From: CAZOEL01 sp964578835
GTDB taxonomy: Bacteria > Desulfobacterota > Syntrophobacteria > Syntrophobacterales > Syntrophobacteraceae
Reading direction: 5' to 3'
Length of the DNA: 57,781 nt
Assembly (NCBI GenBank): GCA_964578835.1
Contig: CAZOEL010000043.1
Span: forward strand, 1 to 57,781
Positions 33,862 through 42,131 of this stretch are shown here, piece by piece; within the stretch, counting starts at the first letter, position 1; every line of letters starts with the position of its first letter. Under the pieces are notes generated by a model that saw only the letters and a list, made by a program, of their open reading frames with translations, was not told where the DNA came from and did no database searches. The translations under genes and the position numbers were made by a program.

Positions 33862-34848
33862 ATGAATGCGACTAAAACAATGCAGGAAGAGCAAATAAGA
33901 GAAAGAATCAAGTCGTACACTCGCTTCGCCCCCAAGGGTAAGCTCAATATCATCACAGACACCACCGAATTCATGAGTATCAAGTCCGACGATCTTCTCG
34001 AGCTTGGCGGCGCTCTATACCTGGTGCGCGGCGAGGAGGTGGAGGGGCGGTTCGGCTTGGACGGAGAGCCGAAGTTCTGGGTGAAAAGAGCCATCGATTT
34101 GAATGACGGGAGCTCGAAGGTTATAAAGCTCGTATTCCACGAATCCTTTAACATGCGCCTCGGTATGCAAGAGATAAAGTGCTTTCGCAGCCCTCAAAAG
34201 GAAGCGCGCATATTGGATAAGACCAGGAACGATCTATGCTTCATGCAGGGGCTCAATGTTTTGGATAAGGCCGGCAACATCGTGCGGATCATCGATCGCA
34301 TTCAGGGAAATCGGTACTACGATTTTATTCATAACCTTGATATGGATCATGAAACCTACTTCCACACGGTATTCCCGGACATAATGAAGAAGGTGATCGG
34401 CTGTTTCGAAGCCGTCGGCCGGTTGCATAAGATGGGAGAAGTGCACGGGGACATCCGAAACGATCACATTCTCATCGATAGAGCAACCGGCGAATATAGG
34501 TGGATTGATTTCGATTATACCTATGAATGGTCTGAAAATCCGTTCGGCGTGGATTTGTTTGGTTTGGGAAATATTCTGCTTTTCACCATTGGAAAGGGCT
34601 TTCACAACCTTCCCGACCTCAATGCGTGCAGTCCCATTGGCTTTTCTGTTCCCGTGTGCATAACTGCGGAAGACCTGTCCCTTTTTTTCGCTCACAGGAT
34701 CGTCAACCTCAAGAAGCTTTTCCCCTATATTCCTGATGAGCTGAATTATGTTCTACTTCATTTCGGACAGGGCGCTCCGGTCTTTTATTCCAACGCGGAT
34801 GAGCTCGTGGAGGATCTGAAGGCCTGCGAAAGGAAGTGGATACGCTGA
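33862..34848 (+). CDS. Protein-kinase-like fold protein
   Basis: 328 residues. The core shows a kinase-like catalytic loop HGDIRNDHILID and a metal-binding site WIDFDYTYEW (DFD in place of DFG). Upstream, VHKMG-like helices (FEAVGRLHKMGEV) precede the loop as in kinases and aminoglycoside-type phosphotransferases. Candidate ATP-anchoring Lys residues are in FWVKRAIDL and SSKVIKLVF. It is probably an atypical serine/threonine kinase or small-molecule phosphotransferase. The stop overlaps the start of the UspA gene (TGATG), so the two are translationally coupled and probably functionally linked. The target is unknown. Confidence 0.7.
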   Translation: MNATKTMQEEQIRERIKSYTRFAPKGKLNIITDTTEFMSIKSDDLLELGGALYLVRGEEVEGRFGLDGEPKFWVKRAIDLNDGSSKVIKLVFHESFNMRLGMQEIKCFRSPQKEARILDKTRNDLCFMQGLNVLDKAGNIVRIIDRIQGNRYYDFIHNLDMDHETYFHTVFPDIMKKVIGCFEAVGRLHKMGEVHGDIRNDHILIDRATGEYRWIDFDYTYEWSENPFGVDLFGLGNILLFTIGKGFHNLPDLNACSPIGFSVPVCITAEDLSLFFAHRIVNLKKLFPYIPDELNYVLLHFGQGAPVFYSNADELVEDLKACERKWIR

Positions 34849-35354
34849 TGACAGAACCATCGATTTTTTGCAGTACGGAGGCGGGAAGCGCAGTGAGCGC
34901 TGAGAGGAAAGTGCTCATTGCCGTGGACTTGTCGGAGAATTCTCTCAAGGCTGTGGATTACGTGGGCAAAGTCATAGGCGCCTGTCACACCTCTGTAGAG
35001 ATCGCCCTTCTTCATGTCATTAAGGAGCCTTCTCCCGATATCATTCCCGACGAGGAGACGCGCCGCGAGAAGATAGAGCAATTGCGGGCGGAAGGCTCAA
35101 GGCTCATGGATGAGGTCGAGAAACAGCTGACGTCCGTTGGGATTTCCGAGAGCTGCATCAAAATCAACATAGCAATATGCAGCCCTACTGTTAGCTATTC
35201 AGAGCTGATCTTGCAGGAACAGAAGAAAGGCGGCTACGGAACCGTCGTTATGGGCAGACGCGGGCTCAGCAAGAGAGAGGAATTTCTTTTCGGCAGCGTT
35301 TCGAGCGGAGTTATGAGAGAAGCCAGAGAATGCGCGGTTTGGATCGTGCCGTGA
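34848..35354 (+). CDS. Universal stress protein (UspA family)
   Basis: About 168 residues with one Usp domain: VLIAVDLSENSLKAVDYVG at the start and the ATP-binding signature GRRGLSKREEFLFGSVSSGV (G-x2-G-x9-G-S), so it should be an ATP-binding type. A 17-residue N-terminal extension is not part of the domain. ATG 34848 overlaps the stop of the kinase-like gene. Coupling to a kinase-like protein suggests that phosphorylation or nucleotide binding modulates the stress protein, which is inference. Confidence 0.92.
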   Translation: MTEPSIFCSTEAGSAVSAERKVLIAVDLSENSLKAVDYVGKVIGACHTSVEIALLHVIKEPSPDIIPDEETRREKIEQLRAEGSRLMDEVEKQLTSVGISESCIKINIAICSPTVSYSELILQEQKKGGYGTVVMGRRGLSKREEFLFGSVSSGVMREARECAVWIVP

Positions 35355-35357
35355 TTC

Positions 35358-35421
35358 GAAAAGAAAGAAGCGGGCGCCCGACGCTCTGAGCGATGTCACC
35401 TTACGCGTCGGATTCCCGCTT
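35358..35421 (-). terminator. Long hairpin terminator of the transglycosylase operon
   Basis: Two stacked seven-base helices, AAGCGGG (35368-35374) with CCCGCTT (35415-35421) and CCGACGC (35378-35384) with GCGTCGG (35405-35411), are separated by a 3x3 internal loop. On the minus strand the stem is followed by a pyrimidine-rich CTTTCTTTTC. That fits termination after the 61-residue gene; the plus strand after uspA lacks a T run but the hairpin could still protect that 3' end. Confidence 0.6.
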
Positions 35422-35495
35422 CAACGGCTAAAAAACTCTGAAACTTTTTCCCGAGGGCGCAACGCTCGCAAGCGCTGTCTCCACCCTCGGGCCAA

Positions 35496-35681
35496 TCAAT
35501 TTTCTTTGGCTCCCTCCAAAAGGAACCGGAGGCGATCTCGTTCAGCCTTGGCTCGTCTGAGCTGATCCTCCACTTCACTCCTGTTTGGCGCCGTTAACCC
35601 TAAACTCTTCAGTTTTGTCTCTAATTCCTTGACTTCCTTTATGGCTCGGTAGAGCTCGGAAGCCAACATCCGTATACTCAT
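35496..35681 (-). CDS. 61-residue coiled-coil micro-protein
   Basis: The sequence MSIRMLASELYRAIKEVKEL continues as one charged amphipathic helix (ETKLKSLG, then EDQLRRAKAERDRLRFLLEG), predicted to be a short coiled coil. AAGGG lies six bases before the ATG. It follows the lytic transglycosylase gene by 61 bases on the same strand and precedes a terminator, so the two probably form an operon. The function is unknown. Confidence 0.65.
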   Translation of the reverse strand: MSIRMLASELYRAIKEVKELETKLKSLGLTAPNRSEVEDQLRRAKAERDRLRFLLEGAKEN

Positions 35682-35742
35682 CGTTAACCCTTTTCCCTCA
35701 ATCCCAAAGAGGTTAACCCGCGGGGCAGCACTTTACCGATTT

Positions 35743-36813
35743 TTAATTACCTCGCCAGTAGCCGCCAGTAGCGACATTGAATCTGTCCCGCGCCCCGGAT
35801 GGTAGGCGTAGGTCAAAGTTTGAATCGGGGGGAATCTGGTCCCGGGACAAAGACGGGTTCAGGTTCCGCATGTCGTTCAATGACACATCGAGCCAATTGG
35901 CAACTTGGTCAAGCTTGAGGGGGGCTTTCACCAAAATAGACTCGAAGTCATACACATCGTGCTTACCGGGACGGGCGAAGCCGTGTGCGTCCAAATCACG
36001 CACAATCTGAATGGTCGCCAGTACTTTAGCAACATAATCGCGTGTGCGTCCCGGTAACCCGCCCTTTTGGGCAAGCTCCCAAAAATTGCTGGTGCGACAT
36101 CTTCTCATCGCACTCATCACGGGAGCATTTCCGGCGTTATAGGCCGCCAAAGCCAGGGGCCAGGAGTTGAATTGTTCATAAAACAGCCGCAGGTATTTGG
36201 CCGCCGCGTGAGTGGATTTTATTGGATCTTTGCGTTCATCCACCCAACGATCGACTCGGAGGCCGAGCTTGCGAGCTGTGCCGGCAAGCAACTGCCAATA
36301 CCCTCCTGCGCCCCTGTAGGAAGCATTTCCCTTGAAACGGCTTTCCACCAATGGAATGTAAGCCATTTCGGCAGGCACGCCGTGCGACTCGAGGATTTCG
36401 GTCATGATCGGAACATAGGACCATGATCGCTCCAGGGCCACAAGGAACGTCTTGCGCTCCTTTCCTTTGTACGAACTAACGTACTTTTGGATTGTTGGAT
36501 GATCCGGGATATGGATCTGGTTCCCGTTATTCGGTTGTGCGGCTGGAGAAGCTGCAAAAGAAGAATAAACAGTTGGAGGCGGGGACAAGGTAGCTAAGAA
36601 TGCAGCTTCGGAGCCCGATACTTTTTCCTGGGCTAAAAGCGTAGCAGGGGTTTCGCCCTGGACGCTTCCAACCGGCTCCGTCCTTGCCTGGGTTGTTTCT
36701 GTGGAGAGGGTGAGAAGGAACAACAGCGGAATTACGGCGTTCAGCAACAAACGCCTACCTGTGGTGATGGCTTCTCCCAGCCGACGCCTCCAGAATCTGG
36801 AATCAGGCGCCAT
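35743..36813 (-). CDS. MltD-like lytic transglycosylase
   Basis: About 356 residues. A long, Arg-rich N-terminus precedes a hydrophobic export segment (LLLNAVIPLLFLLTLSTETT). The SLT catalytic domain has the Glu in IPLVESRFKGNASYRGAGGYWQL, then AAAKYLRLFYEQF and ALAAYNAGNAPV. The C-terminal region (LKLDQVANWLDVSLNDMRNLNPSL) matches the segment that precedes LysM repeats in MltD, but no full LysM follows. It cleaves peptidoglycan glycan strands in the periplasm. ATG 36813 is chosen because AAGGAG lies seven bases upstream; the frame runs on to 36849 without a good site. Confidence 0.88.
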   Translation of the reverse strand: MAPDSRFWRRRLGEAITTGRRLLLNAVIPLLFLLTLSTETTQARTEPVGSVQGETPATLLAQEKVSGSEAAFLATLSPPPTVYSSFAASPAAQPNNGNQIHIPDHPTIQKYVSSYKGKERKTFLVALERSWSYVPIMTEILESHGVPAEMAYIPLVESRFKGNASYRGAGGYWQLLAGTARKLGLRVDRWVDERKDPIKSTHAAAKYLRLFYEQFNSWPLALAAYNAGNAPVMSAMRRCRTSNFWELAQKGGLPGRTRDYVAKVLATIQIVRDLDAHGFARPGKHDVYDFESILVKAPLKLDQVANWLDVSLNDMRNLNPSLSRDQIPPDSNFDLRLPSGARDRFNVATGGYWRGN

Positions 36814-37765
36814 ACTGGTTCTCCTTATCTTTTCAAAGAAATCTCTCATCGCCCTCGCGGTCTTCCCGTAAGAGTTTAGGTTGGCGACTTAAATAGCAGG
36901 ATGAGGGCTGCTTATGCAAACGGCGTATACCCGCATTTAACGCCATTATCACTGATTATCCGGGATCTGCCGCGGGAGAAGATGCCTCGGCCGCCGGGCG
37001 GAGGCCGCATGTGAAGAAGCGGACAAAAAGAATTGGATTTATGCCTATTTAAAACAGATGCGCCGATTTCATAAGCTCTTAAGCCAAGTTTTGATTCTAA
37101 GGGCGTTCATAGATCCAGATCATATATTATCAGCTCTTTTCTAATGAATGCTTCTAATATCACTATTTTTTACATTAGACTCCTGAAATAGACATGAGAC
37201 CTTGCTGTTATGCATCATAAATAAAGAGTTTAATTTTCGTGATTTGATTGCTGATTGCGCAGACGGTTCTATACGGGGGCAAAACTAGGGCGTCCAAATC
37301 CGCCTTCGACCATTGCCAGGTTTTGACCTCTGGCGCATGTGCAAAAAGGGGGTAGAGAATCAGCCCCGATAGGGGCGTAACATCCTAGCCCGGGGCGACG
37401 CCCCGGGTCCGGGAGCCGGTTAAACCTCCCCGGAGCCCTGAAGGGGCGAAATATCCGGAAACTGATTATCTCGCCCTTACAGGGCTTGGAGAATATGGGG
37501 CGGGATCTATTACCCGGGGCGATGCCCCGGGCTATGGTATTTCGCCCTTTCAGGGCTGATTCCAACGCAGAAGTAACTGGAATAGAGGCTAACCCGGCGT
37601 TGCGATTGTTCGATCATCGCAGGACAAGTTAGTCCTGTGACAGTGGATTTCAGAATTGACTCAACCCAAGGGATAGTGTAAGCGTGACAAAATGTAATGG
37701 CAGATCAAAAGACAGCAATATAGGCAATAAACAGAAGCTTAGCATTGATGCCTGGGGGGGGCTGA
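36814..37765. other. Long intergenic region before the FecR-TPR-barrel gene
   Basis: This gap of about 950 bases holds repeat copy C (37361-37636). Bases 36814-37360 are AT-rich in places (for example 37100-37260) and show no convincing gene, RNA gene or terminator. Bases 37637-37765 are the leader of the FecR-TPR-barrel gene and end in an eight-G run (37754-37761). A weak TTGACT near 37656 has no good -10 at normal spacing. Confidence 0.6.
37361..37636 (+). repeat. Dispersed palindrome-rich repeat, copy C (full-length)
   Basis: It runs in the same orientation as copy B and matches it almost end to end: the hairpin around CCCGGGGCGACGCCCCGGG, the unit AGCCCTGAAGGGGCG, CGCCCTTACAGGGC, the second hairpin CCCGGGGCGATGCCCCGGG and the inverted unit, then the tail TGGAATAGAGGCTAACCCGG. 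The compensating changes in the first hairpin (AGGGC/GCCCT in B, GGGGC/GCCCC here) show that the stems are conserved as structures. Confidence 0.85.
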
Positions 37766-40700
37766 ATGAGGAAGAGTGTTGTTGGGGCGCTCATTCTGGT
37801 TGCTGTTTTTTTGCTTGGATTTCCTCCCTTTTCATCCGGGGCGCGGGCTGCTCAACAATGCGAAGAATGGGTGGTTTGGGTCGAGTCCGTCCAGGGATCT
37901 GTGGAAGCGCGTAAACCCGGAGAGAATGAGTGGCGGCCGGTCGAGCTGAACGACACCTATTGCTCGGGCGTTGTCATCCGCACTCTCGATCAAAGCCGGG
38001 CTGCGGTTGTAACTCGGGATGAGACCATCCTCCGACTGCAACAGAACACCATCATCACTTTTTCCATCGAAGAAAACAGGCGCACCTCGCTCATCGATTT
38101 CCTCAAGGGCGTTGCGCACTTCTTTAGCCGGACCGCCCGAGGCCTTGAAGTCGACACTCCTTATGTGAACGCGCTGGTGGAAGGGACGGAGTTTATCGTT
38201 AAGGTCGAGCGCGATTGCTCCTTCATCACGACTTTCGAGGGGCGGCTTGCGCTCAGGAACGATCTTGGAAATCTGAAACTGCCAGCCGGCAAGTCCGCCG
38301 TTGCCGAGGCCGGCAGTCCGCCTCGCCTGCAGACGGTGGTCCGTCCAAGAGATGCGGTCAACTGGGCGCTCTACTACCCTCCCGTTCTCGAGCCAAATCC
38401 CGACGATTTTCCTGAAGACCAATCGGAGTGGCCGCAGAAGGTTCGAAGCTCGATTGACTTCTACCGGAAGAACGATCTGGCCCGAGCCCTGGACGCTATC
38501 TCCGGAATTCCCGAAGATGTTGCAGACTTTCGCTTCTTTGTCTATCGCGCCGCCCTTCTGCTTGCGGTTGGGAGTGTCGATGCGGCGTCCGAAGACCTCG
38601 ATAGAGCTCTCGAATTGGATCCCGAAAACGGGGAGGCCATCGCCCTTCAATCCGTCATCGCAGTGGCGCAAAACGATAAGGAGCGTGCTCTTCAACTAGC
38701 GGAGAAGGCTGTTGCTCTTGATTCCGCGACTTCCGCTCCGAGGATAGCTCTATCTTACGCAAAGCAGGCCCGCTTCGATGTAGAAGGGGCTCTTGAGAGC
38801 CTCAAGGAGGCCGTGCGACTGGAGCCCGGAAACTCTCTGGTTTGGGCGCGCCTCTCCGAGATGTGGCTCTCGGTGGGCAATCTCGATCGCTCGCTCGAAG
38901 CGGCCATGCGCGCCGTGGAGCTCAATCCCGACTTTTCACGCACGCAAACCGTTCTGGGATTCTCTTATCTTGCGAGGATTGATACCCGAAAAGCCAAGGA
39001 GTGCTTTAATAAAGCCATTCGCATGGACCAGGCGGACCCGCTGCCGCGCCTGGGCCTTGGGCTCGCCATGATTCGGGACGGCGATCTCAAGGGAGGAAGA
39101 AGGCAGATTGAGATTGCTGTCAGCCTGGATCCCAACAATTCCCTCATTCGGAGCTATCTCGGCAAAGCCTATTTTGACGAAAAGCGCGACAAGCATGCGG
39201 CAGAGCAGCTATCCATCGCTCGAGAGCTCGATCCGAAGGACCCGACGCCCTGGTTTTATGACGCCATCCGCAAGCAGAGCATCAACCGGCCCGTGGAAGC
39301 TCTGGAGGATCTCCAGCAATCCATCCGTCTCAATGACAACCGGGCCGTCTACCGATCCCGCCTCCTTCTGGACCAGGATCTGGCGGCCCGTAGCGCGAGC
39401 CTCGCCAGAATCTATGATGACCTTGGCTTCGAGCAGAAGGCCATGGTGGAAGGCTGGAAATCGCTTGCAGCGGATCCGACCGATTATTCAGCCCACAGGT
39501 TCCTCTCCGATCTCTATGCCTCCCGACCCAGACATGAGGTCGCCAGAGTAAGCGAGCTTCTTCAATCCCAACTCCTGCAGCCCCTAAACCTCACGCCTCT
39601 TCAGCCCCAACTTGCGGTTGACGACCTAGCAATTCGTGAAGGGGCAGGTCCCTCCCAAGCTTCCTTTAGCGAATTCAATCCTCTTTTTGTCCGCAACCGC
39701 TTGGCCCTGCAAACCGATGGCGTGGTGGGCGGCAATGGCGCCTTTGGCGAGGATGTGGTCCAGTCGGGGCTTTGGGGAAAGACATCATACAGCCTTGGAC
39801 AATTTCACTATGAGACGGAAGGCTTTCGGGACAATAACGATCTTGAAGAAGATATCTACAACGGCTTTGTGCAGGTTAGTCTTTCTCCCAAGTTAAGCGT
39901 TCAGACAGAGGTCCGGCATATGGATGTCGAGAAAGGCGATTTGCCTCTTAGGTTCTTTGCGGACTCCTTTCTTCCGACTCTGAGGCAGGTTGAGCGAGAA
40001 AATTTTGAGCGGTTGGGTTTTCATTATGCCTTTGGACCTGATTCTCAGATCATTAGCTCTTTTATGCATCACAGACTGGACTTCGATACGTCACTTCCCG
40101 AACACCAGTTGGATATTGAGGGATTTGACGAAGGATACCTGGCTGAAATGCAACATTTATTTCGCTCTAATAGGTTTCATCTTATAAGTGGATTTGGGCA
40201 TTTCAAAGGAGAACGGGAGGAAGTAATCAACCTGATCTTACCTCCTGCCGCTATAGTGACCTTGAAAGATACTGATCGGTTGCATTCCAATCTCTACTTA
40301 TACGCTCTCGTTGACTACCCTAAGGGCTTTACCTGGACTCTAGGGGTTAGTGGAGACTATTTCAGTGGATCTAAGGACATTGATCAATTTAACCCCAAGC
40401 TTGGCATAGTGTGGACTCTCTTTCCGGATACAAGTCTACGTGCAGCTTTTTTTAGGGTGCTCAAGAGAACATTGGTTTCTCAACAGACTCTCGAACCTAC
40501 CCAGGTAGCAGGATTCAATCAGTTTTTTGATGAAGATCCTGGGGCTAGCTCCTGGACTTACGGGCTCGGCATTGACCAAAAGATTAGGGGTGAGCTGTAT
40601 GGTGGATTTGAAATATTCCGCAGGGAAATGGACGTACCCTTTGAGAATATGGAAGAGCAGCAAACTGAGACAGCCGAATGGAGCGAAGATTCAGGACGTG

Positions 40701-41116
40701 CGTATCTATATTGGATGGCGTTGGATCGGCTTGCATTGAGTTTTGAATATCAGTTCGAGCGGTTCGAGCGAACTCCTGAAATGCCAGGTGTAGAATCTAT
40801 TGTAGAAATCGAGACACATCGGTTTCCCCTTGGAATGAGCTTTTTTCACACTTGTGGGCTAAATGCTAAGATCCGTGGGACATTCGTCTATCAGAGAGGC
40901 GAGTTTTTGAGGGACCCTGGAGACACAGTTGGAGATGATCAGTTCTTTGTTGTGGATTCCTCTATCGGCTATCGTCTTCCTAAGAGATTGGGGGTTATTG
41001 AAGTTGTTGCAAAGAATCTCTTCAATGAAGCTTTCAGTTTTCAGGATACGAATCCGGCAAAGCCGGTGATATACCCGGAAATGATTTTTTTGTGCAGGTA
41101 TACACTTGATTTTTGA
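37766..41116 (+). CDS. FecR - TPR - outer-membrane beta-barrel fusion protein
   Basis: 1116 residues. A signal peptide occupies about residues 1-29. A FecR-like domain follows (about 38-160: VVWVESVQGSVEARKPG, VVIRTLDQSRAAVVT, VDTPYVNALVEGTEFIV). Some ten TPR units run from about 230 to 620 (ASEDLDRALELDPENGEAIA, AMRAVELNPDFSRTQ). The last 470 residues look like a TonB-receptor-like beta barrel of alternating aromatic strands and end in LCRYTLDF, a typical outer-membrane C-terminal Phe signal. No plug domain or TonB box is evident. It is likely exported to the outer membrane with FecR and TPR parts in the periplasm. It is followed by two small Cys-motif genes. Base composition drops within the barrel part. 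Confidence 0.8.
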   Translation: MRKSVVGALILVAVFLLGFPPFSSGARAAQQCEEWVVWVESVQGSVEARKPGENEWRPVELNDTYCSGVVIRTLDQSRAAVVTRDETILRLQQNTIITFSIEENRRTSLIDFLKGVAHFFSRTARGLEVDTPYVNALVEGTEFIVKVERDCSFITTFEGRLALRNDLGNLKLPAGKSAVAEAGSPPRLQTVVRPRDAVNWALYYPPVLEPNPDDFPEDQSEWPQKVRSSIDFYRKNDLARALDAISGIPEDVADFRFFVYRAALLLAVGSVDAASEDLDRALELDPENGEAIALQSVIAVAQNDKERALQLAEKAVALDSATSAPRIALSYAKQARFDVEGALESLKEAVRLEPGNSLVWARLSEMWLSVGNLDRSLEAAMRAVELNPDFSRTQTVLGFSYLARIDTRKAKECFNKAIRMDQADPLPRLGLGLAMIRDGDLKGGRRQIEIAVSLDPNNSLIRSYLGKAYFDEKRDKHAAEQLSIARELDPKDPTPWFYDAIRKQSINRPVEALEDLQQSIRLNDNRAVYRSRLLLDQDLAARSASLARIYDDLGFEQKAMVEGWKSLAADPTDYSAHRFLSDLYASRPRHEVARVSELLQSQLLQPLNLTPLQPQLAVDDLAIREGAGPSQASFSEFNPLFVRNRLALQTDGVVGGNGAFGEDVVQSGLWGKTSYSLGQFHYETEGFRDNNDLEEDIYNGFVQVSLSPKLSVQTEVRHMDVEKGDLPLRFFADSFLPTLRQVERENFERLGFHYAFGPDSQIISSFMHHRLDFDTSLPEHQLDIEGFDEGYLAEMQHLFRSNRFHLISGFGHFKGEREEVINLILPPAAIVTLKDTDRLHSNLYLYALVDYPKGFTWTLGVSGDYFSGSKDIDQFNPKLGIVWTLFPDTSLRAAFFRVLKRTLVSQQTLEPTQVAGFNQFFDEDPGASSWTYGLGIDQKIRGELYGGFEIFRREMDVPFENMEEQQTETAEWSEDSGRAYLYWMALDRLALSFEYQFERFERTPEMPGVESIVEIETHRFPLGMSFFHTCGLNAKIRGTFVYQRGEFLRDPGDTVGDDQFFVVDSSIGYRLPKRLGVIEVVAKNLFNEAFSFQDTNPAKPVIYPEMIFLCRYTLDF

Positions 41117-41187
41117 GTGTGAGGGGGGCGGATAATTTGACCGCCAGGGAGGAAGTAATACACCAATTGAATTGAAGGAGATCAAGA

Positions 41188-41412
41188 ATGTCAGCAGGAA
41201 AAGTTCACTTCAAGTTATTGTGTGATAGTAACGGTAAGGTTATCGGTGTTGAGCCGCCTGAGGGAGAAACGCTCAAAATTGATGGCGAGTCCCTTCTGGA
41301 TAATCCAGTCAATGGTATGGTTGGAATCGAGAACATCAATGTCCTCAAGAAAGCTGGAAGCGCCAAGGTCTGCTGTATTGTAGTCGGTGGTATAACGTAC
41401 TGTTGGTGTTAG
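41188..41412 (+). CDS. Cys-motif small protein 1 (candidate peptide precursor)
   Basis: 74 residues starting MSAGKVHFKLLCDSNG, with GAAGGAG seven bases before the ATG. No signal peptide is visible. A leader-like acidic region (GVEPPEGETLKIDGE) runs to KKAGSA, and the protein ends abruptly with KVCCIVVGGITYCWC. That terminal 14-residue signature, VCCI-x3-G-x2-YCWC, recurs in the next gene. The layout (leader, small Cys-rich C-terminal core) recalls ribosomal natural-product precursors, but no modifying enzyme is nearby, so this is inference. It lies 71 bases after the FecR-TPR-barrel gene on the same strand. Confidence 0.75.
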   Translation: MSAGKVHFKLLCDSNGKVIGVEPPEGETLKIDGESLLDNPVNGMVGIENINVLKKAGSAKVCCIVVGGITYCWC

Positions 41413-41583
41413 AGTTGTTTTTCTGCGTAAACGTTTCAGCAAGCTTTTACTTATCGTTTTCTTGAAATCCGGTTTGATAGTGAAGCTTGTGAGGTGATGG
41501 ACCGGCATTTATCGTCTGTGGCTGGTTGCTGGAGGAGTGCAAGAAGAATTTTCTCAAAACTAACCGTTTGCGAGGAGGAAAAG

Positions 41584-41838
41584 ATGAAAAGGTACTTAAT
41601 GTTTGTGTCCGCAATGCTGTTGGTCCTGGCTATTGGCATCCCATGTTTTGCAACTGACTCGGACACTGACGCAGTGAATAGCGCTTTGCTTGCCGCTGAC
41701 CAGAGCCCCATTGATCAGTCTTTGCGAATGTATTCAGACTTAGAATCGGAATACGTGCAAGTATGTTGTATTGAAATTGCAGGCAGACTTTACTGCTGGT
41801 GCAAAGAGCCCGTGCTGATTACGGAAGAGGTCCTCTGA
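41584..41838 (+). CDS. Cys-motif small protein 2 with Sec signal peptide
   Basis: 84 residues. MKRYLMFVSAMLLVLAIGIP is a Sec signal peptide, with probable cleavage after CFA (residue 23). The mature region is acidic and reaches VQVCCIEIAGRLYCWC, followed by a short acidic tail KEPVLITEEVL. Nine of the 14 positions of the signature are identical to small protein 1, including all four Cys, Gly, Tyr and Trp. GAGGAGG lies five bases before the ATG, which decides the start over the open frame from 41494. The four cysteines could form disulfides or bind metal in the periplasm. Function unknown. Confidence 0.78.
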   Translation: MKRYLMFVSAMLLVLAIGIPCFATDSDTDAVNSALLAADQSPIDQSLRMYSDLESEYVQVCCIEIAGRLYCWCKEPVLITEEVL

Positions 41839-41871
41839 TCCAGTCGAAGCTCTGTAGTAAATAAGACGGTT

Positions 41872-41903
41872 GACTCGGGCGACTTCGATTTTTCGTCCGA
41901 GTC
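41872..41903 (+). terminator. Hairpin after the Cys-motif genes
   Basis: GACTCGGGCG (41872-41881) pairs with CGTCCGAGTC (41894-41903), ten pairs with one G-U, around a 12-base loop. No T run follows directly, so termination is likely but not certain. It would end the unit of barrel protein and peptides before the sigma-54 activator gene. Confidence 0.5.
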
Positions 41904-42131
41904 ATAAGAACGAGCGGTTTTCTTTGGCTTCGCATCTGCCTCTTGCTCTTTCTGCGATACATCTTCCCCTTTGTCCGCAATACGTTCGAATTGTATACTC
42001 TCTATGATGCGGCATTCTTTATTTTTTGTCGCAGCGCCTGCTGAGAATTGGCGGAAATTGTAAATCAATATAGGTCCTTGTACCGGCTATTCAATTCGGG
42101 ATCACTCACTCTCTAGAAACGAGCGGATGCC

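Noticed and set aside
41494..41583. Longer N-terminus for Cys-motif protein 2
   Set aside because: The extension would bury a clean Sec signal peptide and a GAGGAGG ribosome-binding site located five bases before ATG 41584.
41790..42068. 92-codon minus-strand frame after the Cys-motif genes
   Set aside because: Low-complexity charged sequence overlapping the peptide gene and hairpin, with no ribosome-binding site.
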